Below, piece by piece: positions 1 through 14,223 of a DNA stretch of 64,000 bases. Position numbers and translations under genes: made by a program. This DNA is from Akebia trifoliata (taxonomy: Eukaryota; Streptophyta; Magnoliopsida; Ranunculales; Lardizabalaceae), in NCBI GenBank assembly GCA_017979445.1, contig CM030718.1, positions 20,641,021 through 20,705,020 of the forward strand, given 5' to 3'. Below the pieces are notes generated by a model. The model was not told where the DNA came from. It did not search any database and saw only the letters and a program-made list of their open reading frames with translations. The number at the start of each line of letters is the position of its first letter. Positions within the stretch are counted from its first letter, which is position 1.

Positions 1-118
1 TCTTTGAAATTTGGCTTGATTGTGAAGGAGGTATTGAATTATCACCGACTCAGGAGGATCCTTGTCTGTGGAAATGTCTGCAAAACAAATGGAGAAAGTA
101 AGGAATTTTGGCATAAAG

Positions 119-681
119 TCAGTACAAGAGAGAGATCTCCCGAATCAAATAGACTACCTTCATTATTAAAGGAGTTGAATTGCTAGGCGGGATGCTCATG
201 ATTGGGGAATGCTCCCATTGGCCCTTGAGAACAAGAGGGTGTAGAAACCATTCCTTGTTAGAATTAGGGAGACAGATGAAATGATCTCTCCCCTTCCTTT
301 TAGAGAGGAAGAAGAACCTAGGCCTTTTAGGACATCTTTTAAGTTGGAACTGTACTCGAATGTCTGGTAGGCCAAGTTGATGGCCTACCCCAAGATGAAT
401 GTTGATTCGTTCGATGGACCTGATCAGACGGTAGAAGTTTCCACTCATGTAACTAGGGGTCCGCTCGTAGAGGTTTAAAACCTCTTGGGTTAAGGGAGAG
501 AAGTGCACTGATAAACCAGCCCTAAATTGACCCCAAAATACAATGGTGGTCCTATCTCTGAAACGACGGTTGTACAAAGGTTCTGCACAATATTCCGTCT
601 CAATATTACAGGGATGTTGTACTCCACTCTAAGGTCCTCCATGGAGGGCCTAACTGGGGAATAGTATTTCTTTGGGGCCAT
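119..681 (-). pseudogene. Antisense-ORF remnant, putative plant transposon protein domain
   Basis: Two overlapping minus-strand frames (681 to 490, then 577 to 119) read as one broken protein with a frameshift near 490-577. The first frame starts MAPKKYYSPVRPSMEDLRVE. The second holds a helical stretch followed by FFFLSKRKG, LPNSNKEW and KGQWE, the pattern of the 'putative plant transposon protein' family found in retrotransposon gag-like or antisense ORFs. No catalytic motif is visible and the function of the family is unknown. Orientation is opposite to the neighbouring LTR, which fits a Tat antisense ORF. It could instead be a gag fragment of a minus-strand element. Confidence 0.45.
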
Positions 682-1120
682 TTGTTTGAAAGAGGAGAAG
701 GAAGAACAAGTTTCAAAGATTTAACGGAAGAATTAGAAGAAAACAAGAAGACGAACTTGAGATAGAGAGAAGGGAAGCACCAACGAATAAGAGCACCAGA
801 CATGAAGGGATACAAAAATGAGAATGAAGGAGAAGTTGAGATTTTTTTAATGGATAAAAGATCTTGAATCACAAGAAACGTTCCATCACCCTAGTAAAAA
901 CGAGCCTTAATTATGAAAGACAATCTGGCAATAATAGCGCACAATTGAAACTTCGCCAAAAGATGAAAATGTGCAAGGTGGTGTGCATGTTTCGAGGCCA
1001 GTAGAGGAATAACATGTGCACATCAGTCATTATGGCGCCAATTTCAAAAAGGATATTGAAACAACGGAAGGGGAAACGACAAGGCACTACTACGAAAAGT
1101 ACGGAAGCAAAGTGGGGGAT

Positions 1121-2097
1121 TGAGGTGGTTCAAAAGGCATGGGTACGATGATACCTAAAAACCTCGGAAGGTCAAAAAACTAGAAACGGGCCATAAAGGG
1201 ATTGATAAAGCAAGGTCAGGTTTTGCCACCTCGGTAAACCTAGCTATCAAAAAAACGGCAATTGTGGAGGCCATTTCTATCACGCCATGAGATAAGGACA
1301 CATGCCCTACCTAGGTCCACAATGCGGAGTTTGAATTGAAGAATTTAACTTGGGAAACATGCAAACATTCAAGAAGTCAAATTGGAAAGGACTAGCACAG
1401 ATGATTAGCTTCGAATAATCGGAAGATCGGGCAGAACAGGAGTAAAATGACTCTTAAGAAACAAATTGGTATCCGACCATAGAGCTAAATCTCTCTATTT
1501 AATGTAGAATCCACAAGTACAAATCAAGGTAACGTTGATAGTGACGTTCTCTGACTCATCAACTCACAAACAGTATGCTTACACAAGTTCAGTAATTAAT
1601 ACACTGAGACACCTCAAATCAAACTCGAGTGCAACCATTAATGAGGCCTGGGAACAGAACCCAAGAGCGTAGCCAGCTGCACCATCCAGCTCATAACCTA
1701 CTCGGCTTGTACACCTAAGTAAAATATATCGTGACACTTGTCCAATCATAAGGCTATAAAACCCCCACTCAAATTAAGACAAAGGGTTGGAGATTTTACA
1801 AAAAAAAATCAAGCTTAAACAAAATCACCCCTCTGAGTTCACTATTCATCATCTTCTCTTAGCTATTTGAATTCAATTTTACCTTCTAATATCATTATAA
1901 TCTTACTTGATCTTTGGAGAATCATTGGCAACCACCACACTAGGGCCTCATCCTTCTCCATCTTCATCATCAGAAGCTCGGATCTGACCTTACCTTCTAG
2001 AGTAGAGGAGCAAGATTGAAACAATACCCACTAGAGTAGTAGAGTCAATAGATCAAGATATATCAAGCTAGATCAAGGGCATCATACATCTCGAGCA
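1121..2097 (+). repeat. Probable 3' LTR with polypurine tract and TATA box
   Basis: A purine tract (AAAGTGGGGGA, 1,109-1,119) is followed by TGAGG at 1,121. A TATAAAAC box lies at 1,755-1,762 and the block plausibly ends with CA at 2,097. The segment after the TATA box is C- and T-rich, as in plant LTR leaders. There is no second LTR copy in the window to fix the ends, so they are estimates. Confidence 0.45.
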
Positions 2098-3324
<1,227 letters not shown>

Positions 3325-3381
3325 GATCCAGCAGGCCCTGATGATTGGTTAGGAACTTTGATTAATACTGGTTATTGATGA

Positions 3382-3415
<34 letters not shown>

Positions 3416-4774
3416 CACAAAAATAATAAAAGGACTGGTATGTGAGCCTTGTAGTTTGAACTAGTTATATTACCGTTACAAATGGTATCAAAATACAATG
3501 AGCTAGTGATTTTGAAGCTAAAATAACTCTGACCCAAGGTGGAATAACACGAACGTACTACTGAATTATAAATTAAAATAGTTGAATTCTGGTTATGAGC
3601 TTAGTTTAAGTACGATGATGGTAGACGAAGTGTCAAACAAAAGTGTACAAGCCTATTTAAATTATTATTTTAAGGATTGTTATTATTATTGTTGAATAGT
3701 TTGAAGATGATTGGTTTTAGGAAAGAAAAATCAAGGTTTTTTTTTTTGCTAGAGGTAGAAGATGAGGGCATTTAGAACATTTTAGACAAGTCTATAAGAC
3801 AAATCCGAGGTTATCTTAATTATTCACCAAAATGTGGAGGGGGCTATGTCTAAAATCATCAAAAACTAATAATGAATTCAAGTTTTTACATAAAAATACG
3901 GTTTATAAACCCAATTATAATAGCCATTATTATTATTTATTTATTTTAGAAATTAGATGTTTCGAAGATTTATTAAGTATCAAGGTGCCATCTCATTAAG
4001 TACGTTGAATAACAAATTAACCCTATAAATTTGAATTTATGACATGGATCGTATTGCAGGGTTTGTTGGGTAACAAACCTTATAAAGTAAGTTTCCCTTG
4101 GAATTGTCAGAATTCTAAAGGGAGTTTTTGTAATAAAAGTGCAATCGTTAGATCTGCCGGATAAATCTCTTTTTTATTTTTTTATTACCAAAATTATTAA
4201 TAATAATAAAAATAAAACCAATATATAATATTATTAAATGCCACAAACAACTTGATGGGCTAAGTCCATTCTTAATCTGATATTATTGTCATTATTATAA
4301 TTTTTTTTTTTTTTTTTTTTTTGTTCAAAACCATGGTTCGAACATGGTCAAAGTCAGTTAAGCACGCTAACTCAAGTAGAAAAACCATCACAAACATTAT
4401 AGACCAACCATTAGAAAACATTACACACACGCCTTTCTTCACTTCTTTTCTTTTTTTTCCCTTCTCTAACAAGACTCTTGTAAGAATCAAAAAAATAAAA
4501 ATAAGAAATGAAAATGCCAACATTTTTCTACATCATTCATACTGATTCCCATTACTAGCATGCTTTTATTCTGTCATCATTTACATGTGTGTCACCTCCT
4601 CTCCTCTCCCCCCCAAGGAGGAAAGGAAAACCCAGCTGTTGAAGAATCATGTCATGTCAGTGTGTAAGAATAATACACAAATTTCTATCTTCTTTCTTGT
4701 CGTTACAATTTATTTATTTTTTTACAGAACAATAATCAGATCTCCGTCTCTCCTCTCTCCTATAATATAAGCTT
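3325..4774. other. Intergenic DNA between convergent genes (both 3' UTRs)
   Basis: This 1.45 kb separates the SDR stop codon from the telomere-binding protein stop codon, so it must include both 3' UTRs. It holds a GA microsatellite (3,381-3,417) and a T tract (about 4,299-4,321). The short ORFs in both strands are low-complexity and have no recognisable domain. Confidence 0.6.
3381..3417. repeat. (GA)n microsatellite
   Basis: About 37 bases of GA dinucleotides interrupted once by GACAGA, in the 3' flank of the SDR gene. Confidence 0.9.
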
Positions 4775-7700
4775 TTAGAGAAGAAGACATGTCTCGGTCT
4801 GCTGTTGCTTCATCTGTAGTTTGGTTTGCTGTTGAGACCAGTACGCATGAGCAGATAAGACCCTGTCCAAGAGCTCTTGCGGCACTGGCTCTCCCCTTCT
4901 CTGCTGAGGGGATATTCTTGCCGTGTGGACCAATGTCTTCCATTTATCCTGCACACACACCAATACCCAACATCCCATCCATCCATATCTATCAAAAACT
5001 CATCAATGTAAAATTATTCCGACCCAGCCAGCCTTTAAAGCTATACTGGAAAGATCTAATAAGTCTATCCAATATTTTGGACTTAAATGTTTGTAATCTA
5101 TGAAAAATAAGATTTTGTGACTGAGCATCTACTAATCTATCTTATAATAAGAAAAATAAAATTATTCAAATATAAATATGTATTAATAAATAATGTTAAA
5201 AATTTTGGAGGAGATAGTCAAGATATTTCATTTTAAAACCATGAGACTGACTGGACCATTTGAAATGACTAAACCCTAAGATCTTACAGGCCAATCTATA
5301 TGCAGGAATCACAAAGTGCATTCACAAAAATGACAAGCATCCTCAACTAAAAGAGAGAAAAAACTTGGAGAACCAAACCATTAAAAAGCAGTGGATTCAT
5401 AGGTTTTTTAGTAGAAATATTGACCTTTCTTAATACAATATAGAAGAAATATTGATCATTTAAAATGATTGAAAAAAAAATTAGCATCTTTACATAACTA
5501 GAGTGCAACAGCTTAACTGTAGTGTACCTACAACTTGCCAATACTAAAATCACAAAGATAAGGTAAATCTCTCAGCAAAAAAAAAATAGTTACCTTCAAG
5601 TCCACATAAGTTCGATGCTTTGCATTATCAAAAGAACGTAGTTTGATGTCACGCCACCTGCAGAATAAGGAGTGTGTTAAAATTCGGTATGCTGCAAGGA
5701 ATCATCACTGTAATAAAATTCTATAAATTTTTCCAAAAATTCAAAAAAATAATTACCCAAAAAGACACAAGCTGACTAAATTGCTGAAGCACTGATTAAT
5801 TTGGCATCTTGATTAATCGCCTCCTTCAAGTTGATTAAATAGCTGAAGCACCAATTAATTTGGCATCTTGTCTAATTACCCCACTTCACTATTTAAGGGT
5901 TCAAGTGTGTTATTCTTTTTAGCTTTTTTTCGAAAATGTTCGGACTTTGAATTCCACATCTCCATCTCTCGACCTGTCCAACTACTTGTGATGAATCTCC
6001 AGCGAGTGGCAATCTTCCTGCAAGTGGAAAATCGAGGTACGTTGTTTTTTTTTTCCCTAATATTTCCATTCTTCTTCAAGGTTTGTGCGTCTTTTTTGGG
6101 ACCTTGATATTTTCCTACAAATCCATTGACCCAATTCTTCTTCTACTTCTAAAATCCTATCTAACATTATTTTATTTTATTTTTTCTAAAATAAGAACCT
6201 TGATGATTAATCTCCAAATTGTTTCAGAAACTCTCCCAGATTTATTTGAATTATTAACACCCCCCACATGGAATAATTACAGAATCTAAAGTTGGTTACT
6301 ATGGGAATCATCACCTATACCAGGAGAAAAAAAAAAAAAAAAGGCCAAAGGCTTTATGGTCATATTAAGGGTGGTGGTAATCATCAAACTTACCTTCCAG
6401 TTCCAAGCTTCTCAACTGCTTGAACAAGTGCTTCTACTTCTGAGACAGAGAAGGGTCTCCTGATACGCCGCTGAAAGAGTTCTGATCTCTTAGATTTTCT
6501 GTGCAAAGGGATGACAGACAACGCCTCCATGCTTGATGGAATGGCAACCAGGGCCTGGAATCTGGTGTGGTTCTGTCTGCTGACATGTTGGTTGGAGAGG
6601 GAACTAAATCATGATCGCTTTCGACAAAGTTGCCCAAATTGATAACTTGAGGATATGGGGAGGCATCAGAAGTCCCTGGATCTAAAGCGGTGGTGGTCAG
6701 GTACCTGGTAATAAATCAGAAGAAAATTAATTTAGTGGTGAATTGACCAGTGGTGTATCAGAATGGATATTTCAGATATTGAAGAATTTTCACTGCAATT
6801 AAAGAGTAGACCCACAAAATCAGGTCTCATTTTCTGAAAAATTATCTAAGTTAACATAATAATTGTTTCTGTAGGAGATTAAGGGACGCGATATGTATAT
6901 CTGTTTACCGGATGGGATATGGTGGTTGAGATTACCCGTGCAGTATTATATACTAGAGCATCCTGTTTGGGGTTTAGGGGGAGGAAGAGGAAAATAAATA
7001 AATTTGGAAGGGTATTATTGGAAAATGGAAAAAGAGGAAAAACAACATAGAAAGTTGTACAGGTGTTTTTGGAAAGGGATATAAGAGAAAAGACAATAAA
7101 GTGAGGGTATTCTTGAGAAGGGGAAGAAGAGAGAAGCCAAAGGAGGAGGGACAACCGTCTTCAAGATATGTTGCTTATGAGGTATAAATCTTGAGACACG
7201 GGAATAGGGTCCACCATTGTGTTTTATTATATAGATTGTACACTAAAAGAGAGGCTCTGGACATAGTGGAGTGAAGGAACATGATTCCTTTAGCCAAGCT
7301 CAATTTGGGATAAGGCTTTGAGGATGAGGATAATGATGTGCACTAAAAGAGAGGTATTATTGTTCTTGTTCTATTAGTACTTATCCGATCCAAGGAGAAA
7401 TAAAAGGGCTTTGGTACGTCTCTTAAAGATCTACAGATTGAATCTGCCTACCTGTGCATGGGGCACATTATTGTTTTATTATCTTTATAGATTTTGGATT
7501 CAATATAAACCATATCAGGGTTCGATTAAAATTATATTCAATTCAATAGAGTTCAATTGACATTCTCCAACTTGTGGGGGAGTGTCGCAGAGTTAGGGAC
7601 ATAGTGGGTATTTCTCTTTGGAGACGGGATATATGGTATATGGTTAAAGAGAATCCAATCCTCTTTCTCTTTCATCCTCATTTTAGTTTCCTTTAAAAAC

Positions 7701-10167
7701 ATTGGTGATGGAAGTGGTGATAGGAGGAAGAAAATTGAGACGAAGCCTTGCGGACTTGGTTCTGGATTGGCTTTTATGTTTCACAAGAAATATCGTGAAT
7801 TTGATAGTCATTTCGAGAAATTTTGATGACTATTGAATTAAACAGTACATCCTATAAGTCATAATTCTAGGGAAAGATTTATCCTTAAATTTCCTAAGAG
7901 AAAGCTAAACGGGAAATGCAAAATCTTAGATTAACTAATCCAAATAAACCTGAATTTAGAGAGAACTGATAAAAGGTCCGCCATGGATGATGGTCAGCAA
8001 CATCGTTGACTAGGGAGATTCATAGAAAACACTATATCCTACAGTGAAACTGGCATGTATTAGAAGCTTAAAGCGTAATTGCATTACCTGGTTAATGGCT
8101 GAGTTGTCTCACAAGGGACCAGAAATGGAGGATCTTCATGGCAAAAAGGCAGTGGAGCAGGAACAGGGGCAGAGTTGGGCTCCAGTGTAAAACCCAAAGT
8201 ACTAAGTTTATCATCATGAGAAATTCCAGTCTGCATTAGGGTTTTGTTGTCATCCCTAACCTTCTTTCCCTGAAGAACCACACCGACACGTAGTCCTCCT
8301 CCAAGTAAAGCATGCATGGCCTCCACTACTCTCCTCTACACAACAAATTAAATACCAACAGGATACAGAATTAGAGATCCAGCAATCACTTATAGGCCGA
8401 AATTCATCACAAATTCAAACTAGTATGAGCAGTCGCTCACTTAAAACATATATAATGGTAGAGCTATATCAAAGAGTGGTAATGGAAAATTGCTTTCCAT
8501 TATCATCAAAGGTCTTAACCACAGAAGATGTAGTCTTTGAGTAATCCATCTTGATTTTTCCCTCCAATCTAAGGTACTAAGACTTGATGGCAGCAATATG
8601 TAAAATAATAGCGAAAACCTACTACGAGAGGGAAGATCATATACCTTCAGCGAACCAACAGTTGCAGTTTCAGGAATCTCAATAAAGAGTTCTGGTACCC
8701 TGAATGACTTGATACTAAGCTTCACTGATAAAAGAGAGGAAAAACAAAGTGTCTATAAGAACGTACTAGATGTCAGAATACAATCAAGTAAAAGAAGAAA
8801 AATACACCATTCCATCATAAATGCCCAACCATGAGAACCCCTTGAATGGAAGGATGATTCTTGACCAGTAACTGAAGATGATGCCCAGCTTGCTAAACGA
8901 ACAGAATAGGAATACTTAGCAAAAACTGCAGATAACAAGACGGGGAAAAAAGGTATGAAAGTAGCACTAGACCTGAACCAGTTGCATCTCCTTTGATACG
9001 TTTCTCGAGTGAATTAGAAATACCCTCATTACCATTCCCTCCTTCAGTTGTAGATATTGAGCTGTTCTCAAACAGTTTCCTCCTCTTAAAAGGATAGTTC
9101 CTCTGAGACCTTTGCCGTGTGAAATAGGTTTTTCTATTGCGGAAAACAGGTCTCAAATCTGGAAATCACAAGAAAGATGAAAATCAATAAAAGCCTGAAA
9201 ATACCATCTCATGAGAGTGAGACCTAATATAATAAAATAAAACAAAGTATCTTACAATTGTTAGAAAGTTCGCCATCCTTCAATTTTGGAGCTACTTTCC
9301 AATATTTGGATGCCAACAGCTTTCTTATCCTCCGGTCTCCAATACGTGGTGATGGCCTAAAGGCCTTCATAGTTACGGTGCTAGGTTCAGTGCACACAGA
9401 AGAGTTTTCGTCATCATCTTTACTACCTACATTTACATCATCCCGAAACACGGGTAAAGAACTACAAGGAATGTGGTCCTTGTACATAGGCAACTCAATG
9501 CTACTATCTGAACTAATTTGTACATGATCTTTATTATACTCAGAACTACACGTATCTGGCAAAGTTCCATTAATTACACTACTCATATTTTGTCTCTTAA
9601 TTCCATCCACTCTGCTCGGGAACTTTATAAATTCATTCCTATTTTTGCTAATTTTGACCTCTGCACAACCAACCTTCTCTGAGCAATTTGAATTAGCTAT
9701 TATAGAAGTAAGTTCTAGACCCACGTCGTTCTGAGGATATTCCTTCGAAATAAAGTTTCGGTTGTGCCCTTGTGAGCTAAGATCAGATACCAAAACACTC
9801 TCATCGCAGCTCCCGGGATCACAAGGTTCCACTTTCAATGGTTTCTCTTCATTTTGTTTTTCCTCTTTAATGGCACCTTTACCATGGGAACGAGAACTTT
9901 CCCTCTCTTGTAATAACTTTCCAGCTACAGTAGCCAGCAATTCGAATGGACACGTCTGGTTGTTCTCAACTTTCTTTTTAAACAAACGCCTCCCCTATAA
10001 CCGATAGGAAATAATTAAAAGATTAGAAAAGTTTTCCAAAGACTAAAGAAAAATTGGGTAACTGAGCAATTATAGGAAACATTTACCCTAACTGATCTGG
10101 AAGATCGTGGAATGCTGGGAACCTGATACCCATTGAATCCATAATCTAACCTTTTCTGCAACACCAT
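4775..10167 (-). CDS. Telomere repeat-binding protein, TRP/TRFL family, nine coding exons, one frameshift
   Basis: Coding exons: 10,167-10,087; 9,994-9,256; 9,158-8,973; 8,892-8,830; 8,724-8,645; 8,335-8,088; 6,704-6,394; 5,657-5,594; 4,948-4,775. All introns are GT-AG and phases agree except inside exon 7. The product of about 648 residues starts MVLQKRLDYGFNGYQVPSIP. It has CPFELLATVAGKLL near residue 40, a basic RIGDRRIRKLLASKYWK segment near 230, and a ubiquitin-like domain across exons 5-6 (SIKSFRVPELFIEIPETATV to LMQTGIS). The C-terminal Myb/telobox domain begins RRPFSVSEVEALVQAVEKLG and carries VDLKDKWKTLVHTA. This is the architecture of Arabidopsis TRP1/TBP1 and TRFL family I, nuclear proteins that bind double-stranded TTTAGGG repeats. 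The start is the family's conserved N terminus. Exon 7 is one base short of the expected phase. Either this copy is mutated or the assembly has a 1-bp error. Confidence 0.93.
6394..6704 (-). other. Exon 7 of the telomere-binding gene with a 1-bp deletion at about 6,550-6,557
   Basis: The exon is 311 bp. It enters with the third base of an Arg codon and must leave with two bases of an Arg codon, so a length of 312 (or 309) would be in phase. The upstream part reads correctly up to ...DRTTPDSR. The downstream part reads LVAIPSSMEALSVIPLHRKS and then into the Myb domain, but in another frame. The switch falls in AGGCCCTGG (coding sense), where one G of an expected AGG-GCC pair seems to be missing. 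Read as is, the frame ends at a TAG about 114 bases on and loses the Myb domain. Confidence 0.85.
6705..8087 (-). other. Intron 6 of the telomere-binding gene, 1.38 kb, with a possible Copia remnant
   Basis: This is the longest intron within the coding part. On the plus strand near 7,570-7,590 it contains a purine tract (TGTGGGGGAG) directly followed by TGT, the layout of a Copia polypurine tract and LTR start. The motif TGCACTAAAAGAGAGG occurs twice (about 7,239 and 7,337). No coding sequence of a transposon was recognised. The remnant call is tentative. Confidence 0.4.
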
Positions 10168-11950
10168 AATTCAGAAACACATACCAGAGAAGAACTCAGC
10201 AAGCACAGAGAACTTATATCCTTGGAACCATTTTTCACTGTCTACAAATCCAGAAACAGCTCCATATCTCAATGCACAGTCCACCTCTCACTTGAAATTG
10301 CAGATCCTAATAATGAAACCCTGTCAGTAAACAAAGATGAGCAATGACATGGTTCAGGTGCTTCCAAGCAACAACTAATTGTGTATAGTGAACCTCATTT
10401 CAATCACAAAGAACGATAGTGACATAGTTATGGAACTACATGCAAAAAAATAACAATTGAAGACAACTAATGGAGACATGGGAACAAAATAGAGATTTGT
10501 AAATGAGAGTTCAACACCTTTTCTCCCAAGAAGCCACATAATTACTTGCAAACGAGATACTGCAGATAGCCCTCATGATGAATTCAAACTTTTGCAAGGG
10601 TTTAGATTCAAAATTAAAGGACAAAAACAAATAAAAAAAGAAGAATCCATCTTCCTTTGGAGACCAGCCCAGCCCACCCATACACCAGCCAATTTAGCAG
10701 AAAACTAAAAAGAAGAAGAACAAAACTAAACTAGCTTCTGCTCTTAAGAAGCAAAAAATTGAAACTTTACTTCAATTTGTACTGGATTTCCATATAAAAT
10801 TGTGGAGATAAGCCAGATCCTAAGATGTCGGGATATAAATCATACAAAATTGAGAATGCTAGATCGAACATGGACGAATTGGAAGACCAAGAACTGGATT
10901 AAGGTAAAACAAATTATCATGCTGCATGGAAACATAAAAATTTATCTCTGTAAATTATTCTTTCAGATCTCAGGTCTAAACACCAAGTTTAATAAAATTG
11001 AAGGAAATAAAAAGGAAAATGAGATCCCAAAGAGAACCATAAATACTTGAAAGCAGAACTTACATTCCTAGGTTTCTACAGAACCTCAGCGCTCATCTTT
11101 ACTAGCAACAAATCACGCTGAATTGAATCTCCAAAATCTCCTCTCTATAATTTCTGCAGATTCACACAGAAAATTCCAGATTTTTCTCTGATTAGAAATA
11201 GAGATGAGAAACAACCACAAAACCCGGGAGAGAAGAAATCGTTGTAGAAGAATCTACCACTGAAAGATAAAATAATTAATCGCATCTACACACAAAAAAT
11301 TCAGTAAAATTTTTCCAGATCTCCACAAGTTCAGACAATTGAGATAAGATCTACAAAAAAAAACAAAAAAAATCGGATGGCGATCATTTGCTCAGATTTT
11401 CAAATAAAATTTAAGAAAAAGCTCGGTTGAACAAGACGAAATCCCGATCAAACCACGGATCGAATCTATAAAAGCTAATTCAACACTCCGAAGACCAATC
11501 TAAAACAAAAATTCAAAAAATTCAGCAAAATCAAAGTTTTTAAACATATTTAAAACACACACACTCACAATTCTCGTTCACAAATGATAAAACCCTGGAG
11601 AAAAAAAAAATTCAAAATTTTCTAATTAAGGGTCTAAATTAGAGAGAAATTCGATCGAGACACCTTCAAAAGATTGATTTCCGGCCCGATCAATCAACTT
11701 TTCCGTTCGGAGAAGAAATCAAAGCCTAAAACTAAAAGATTTCTTAGTAAAAGATCGATTTTTTTTTTTTTTTTTGTTGAAGAATTTGAAGAGATCTCCT
11801 CGAACAAGAATTCGCTTCATCCACGTTTCAATTTCATCTCCTTCTCTGGAAAAATTTGTGTTTCAAACGCTAACCTCTCTCTGATCGCCAAAACCCTCTT
11901 AAAAACCATCACCTTTGCTTAAACCCACCATCTCTTATACCATTGACCCT
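10168..11950 (-). other. 5' UTR and 5' introns of the telomere-binding gene
   Basis: Upstream of the start codon the minus strand shows splice-site-like sequences but no coding exon. A donor-like AGGAAT|GTAAGT lies at 11,064/11,063 and a second donor-like GAAG|GTGTCTC near 11,667. A possible acceptor (GCTGAG) lies just upstream of the first coding exon near 10,190-10,200. The CT-rich block around 11,700-11,900 (minus sense) looks like a transcript leader, which would place transcription start near 11,900-11,950. Exon limits are not certain without cDNA. Confidence 0.5.
11076..11096 (-). other. Possible upstream ORF in the 5' UTR
   Basis: If the leader exon ending at 11,064 is real, it contains a seven-codon uORF, ATG to TAG (peptide MSAEVL). 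It would lie upstream of the main start codon and could lower translation. The call depends on the predicted leader exon. Confidence 0.3.
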
Positions 11951-14223
11951 CTACAACCGGACTATCCGGTAAATTCCCACAGTTTCTGTGCCTACAACCA
12001 GTCACCAAACTTCCAAGACCCCTTGTTCACTTCGTGTGATCCACTTAAAATCAAACCAATACACAACCGCCACGTGGAAGGGTATTTTATTTTTGAAAAT
12101 CGTACGGCTTGATGTACTTCGTGAAAAAACGTTGACAAGTTTAAGAAAGAATCGTCATAATTTAATTACAATTTTAAGTAATTTTACGGATACTTTTTGA
12201 ATTATTAATTTTAGTTTCAATAATCTCTTCCTTATTATTTTTAATAAAAATTAATTATCTTAATTTTATTTAATATGAGTAAGTAACCAATGCGTTGTAG
12301 TAATTGTGATTTTGTTCTCCATCTCAAAATTAGAATTTCCCAAGAAAGTCAAGATGAGTCACAATATAACTATTTTTTTAAAAATAATTTTAAGTCATTA
12401 AATTGTCCTTGAGATATATAAAAAAAGAAGATTTATGATACCCCTCCACGATTTGATAAAGAGTCCTGATAACCTGACTCACTTTTTTGTATACCCCTTT
12501 CACAAAACCCTATAAACTCATAAAGATATGTTCTTATATATCTTGAAATAAATTATCTACGATTTTACGAATGAAGCATGCAAAGAGCATAGAAAAATGT
12601 TTGTAAGATTATCATGAATCTTTGATATATACTAGAGATATGCCTAAGTTTTCAAATTGATCAGACGTCCTTGACCTTAGTATTCACTTATAGATTAATG
12701 AAAAATAACCTAAATACCCTATTCATTTACAATCTCTTTTGTCAAATATTTGTTTATTTCAAGATCTTCAACATTTGATAATTATTTTTAATTTTTTTTA
12801 AGTCAATCTTCAATCTATAGCATCCAACATTGCCTTAACCCCTTATAAAAATCTTTGATTTTTTTAATTGAAAACTCCGACATCTTTTATTTCTCTAAAA
12901 ATCTTATTTAACAAGTGGAAATTACTTAGAGTGAGAAATGAGTTATCCAAAAATTTCATTATCCTTTTTAGCAGTTATACTTCCCTGTTATCTCCATCTC
13001 CTTACTCGGAAAACCAAAGGTCGGGAAAGATTGATCTAAGCGTATCTTTTTCTCAAGCTCAGTGAAATGGGTGCCCCTTATATATTCAAATCATGAAAAA
13101 ACAATCACTTATGATTTTTATTCAGATGAAAAAGGGATAAGGCCCTAAAGATGGAAGAAGAGTAGGTAGAGACGCAAAATAGAAGGGAAGAAATGAAATC
13201 ATCATAAATGATTTTGGGAAGGAGAAAAATAAAGATTTTCTTTTTTTAACTATCTATTAGAGATTGGGGGTATTTAAGTCATTCTTTAATTAACCTATTA
13301 GAGAAGACCAAAGTTAAAGGGGCGTTTCGCGTGTCATAAAAACATTGGAGGTTATTTATGTGATTTTGAAACTTAAAAGGATTAAAGAAATTGCAAAGGG
13401 CATATTTGTCATTTAGGACAAATTTAAAATGTTTTTGGGTATGTAAGGATGCACTTTTCAGTTTGAATCATCTGCCACGTGTGATTAAAGTTCGATATCC
13501 AACTTGGGAGAAAAAGCTTACATCTTATTGGCTACTTTTTTCTCAATATTATCTAAGAAAAACAAAAAGACAAAAATTAATTATTCTACAGCCATGTTTT
13601 AGATGCGATTGCTGTTGGACCATCGCAGTTGGACCAAAATGGTGATGACATGGCAATTGTTATCCGTGAAACGTAACGGCGTTAGTTCCAGAGATAAGGG
13701 AAAAGTTGGAAAGAAGGTTTTGTGTGGTGGAACCTTGGGTTTAGCGAAGACGTTGAAACGACGCTTACAGTTATCCTGTTAAAGGGGTGTGGTGGTGTTG
13801 AGACACGAGTTATGCGAAAAGAAGGGTTAACCAATAGTCCCGGTCATAGGTTAGCCTCTTAAACGTGTAGTTTTAGTTTTTTTACAGACACGTGTCAAAC
13901 GAGGAATGGATGTGTTATTAATTACATAGTTTATTATCCTTATCTCTCACGTGGGAAATAGAAAGGTCGTTAGGGTAGGTATGCAAATGGGCCGGGCCAT
14001 GAGAGAGAATCCAAGGCTGAGCCTGATCCGTGACCAGCCCCGGCCCATACAATGGGATAAGTTGGGAATTTTTTTTAAATTAAATTTTAGTCATGAGATT
14101 ATGGCACCAAAAAAAAATCAATAAACGCTATAAGTGATTTTGTTATAAATTCCCAATATGAGTGAATGGGATTCGTATGATTTTATAATAAAATCAATTT
14201 TAGAGGTTATTCATTTTTTTTAT
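11951..14223. other. Promoter side of the telomere-binding gene and AT-rich intergenic DNA
   Basis: No gene was recognised. The part near 12,000 is the likely promoter region of the minus-strand gene, but no TATA box could be assigned with confidence. At about 13,985-14,050 there is a GGGCCGGGCC ... CCCCGGCCC segment resembling subterminal motifs of plant hAT-like repeats. The rest is AT-rich with scattered short ORFs lacking domain features. Confidence 0.4.

Larger units (their letters stand above)
1..2097 (+). mobile_element. 3' end of a Tat-type Gypsy LTR retrotransposon, 5' part outside window
   Basis: The stretch reads as the 3' terminal part of a plus-strand element. It has an antisense ORF remnant at 119-681, non-coding DNA to about 1,108, a purine-rich tract at 1,109-1,119, then an LTR-like block with a TATA box. 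Tat-lineage elements are known to carry an antisense ORF between integrase and the 3' LTR, which would explain a minus-strand ORF in a plus-strand element. No pol sequence is inside the window, so the lineage is inferred from layout. It lies just 5' of the SDR exons and may sit in an intron of that gene. Confidence 0.5.

Noticed and set aside
9258..10007. Plus-strand ORFs opposite the telomere-binding gene
   Set aside because: Antisense shadows of a long exon whose minus-strand translation matches a known family.
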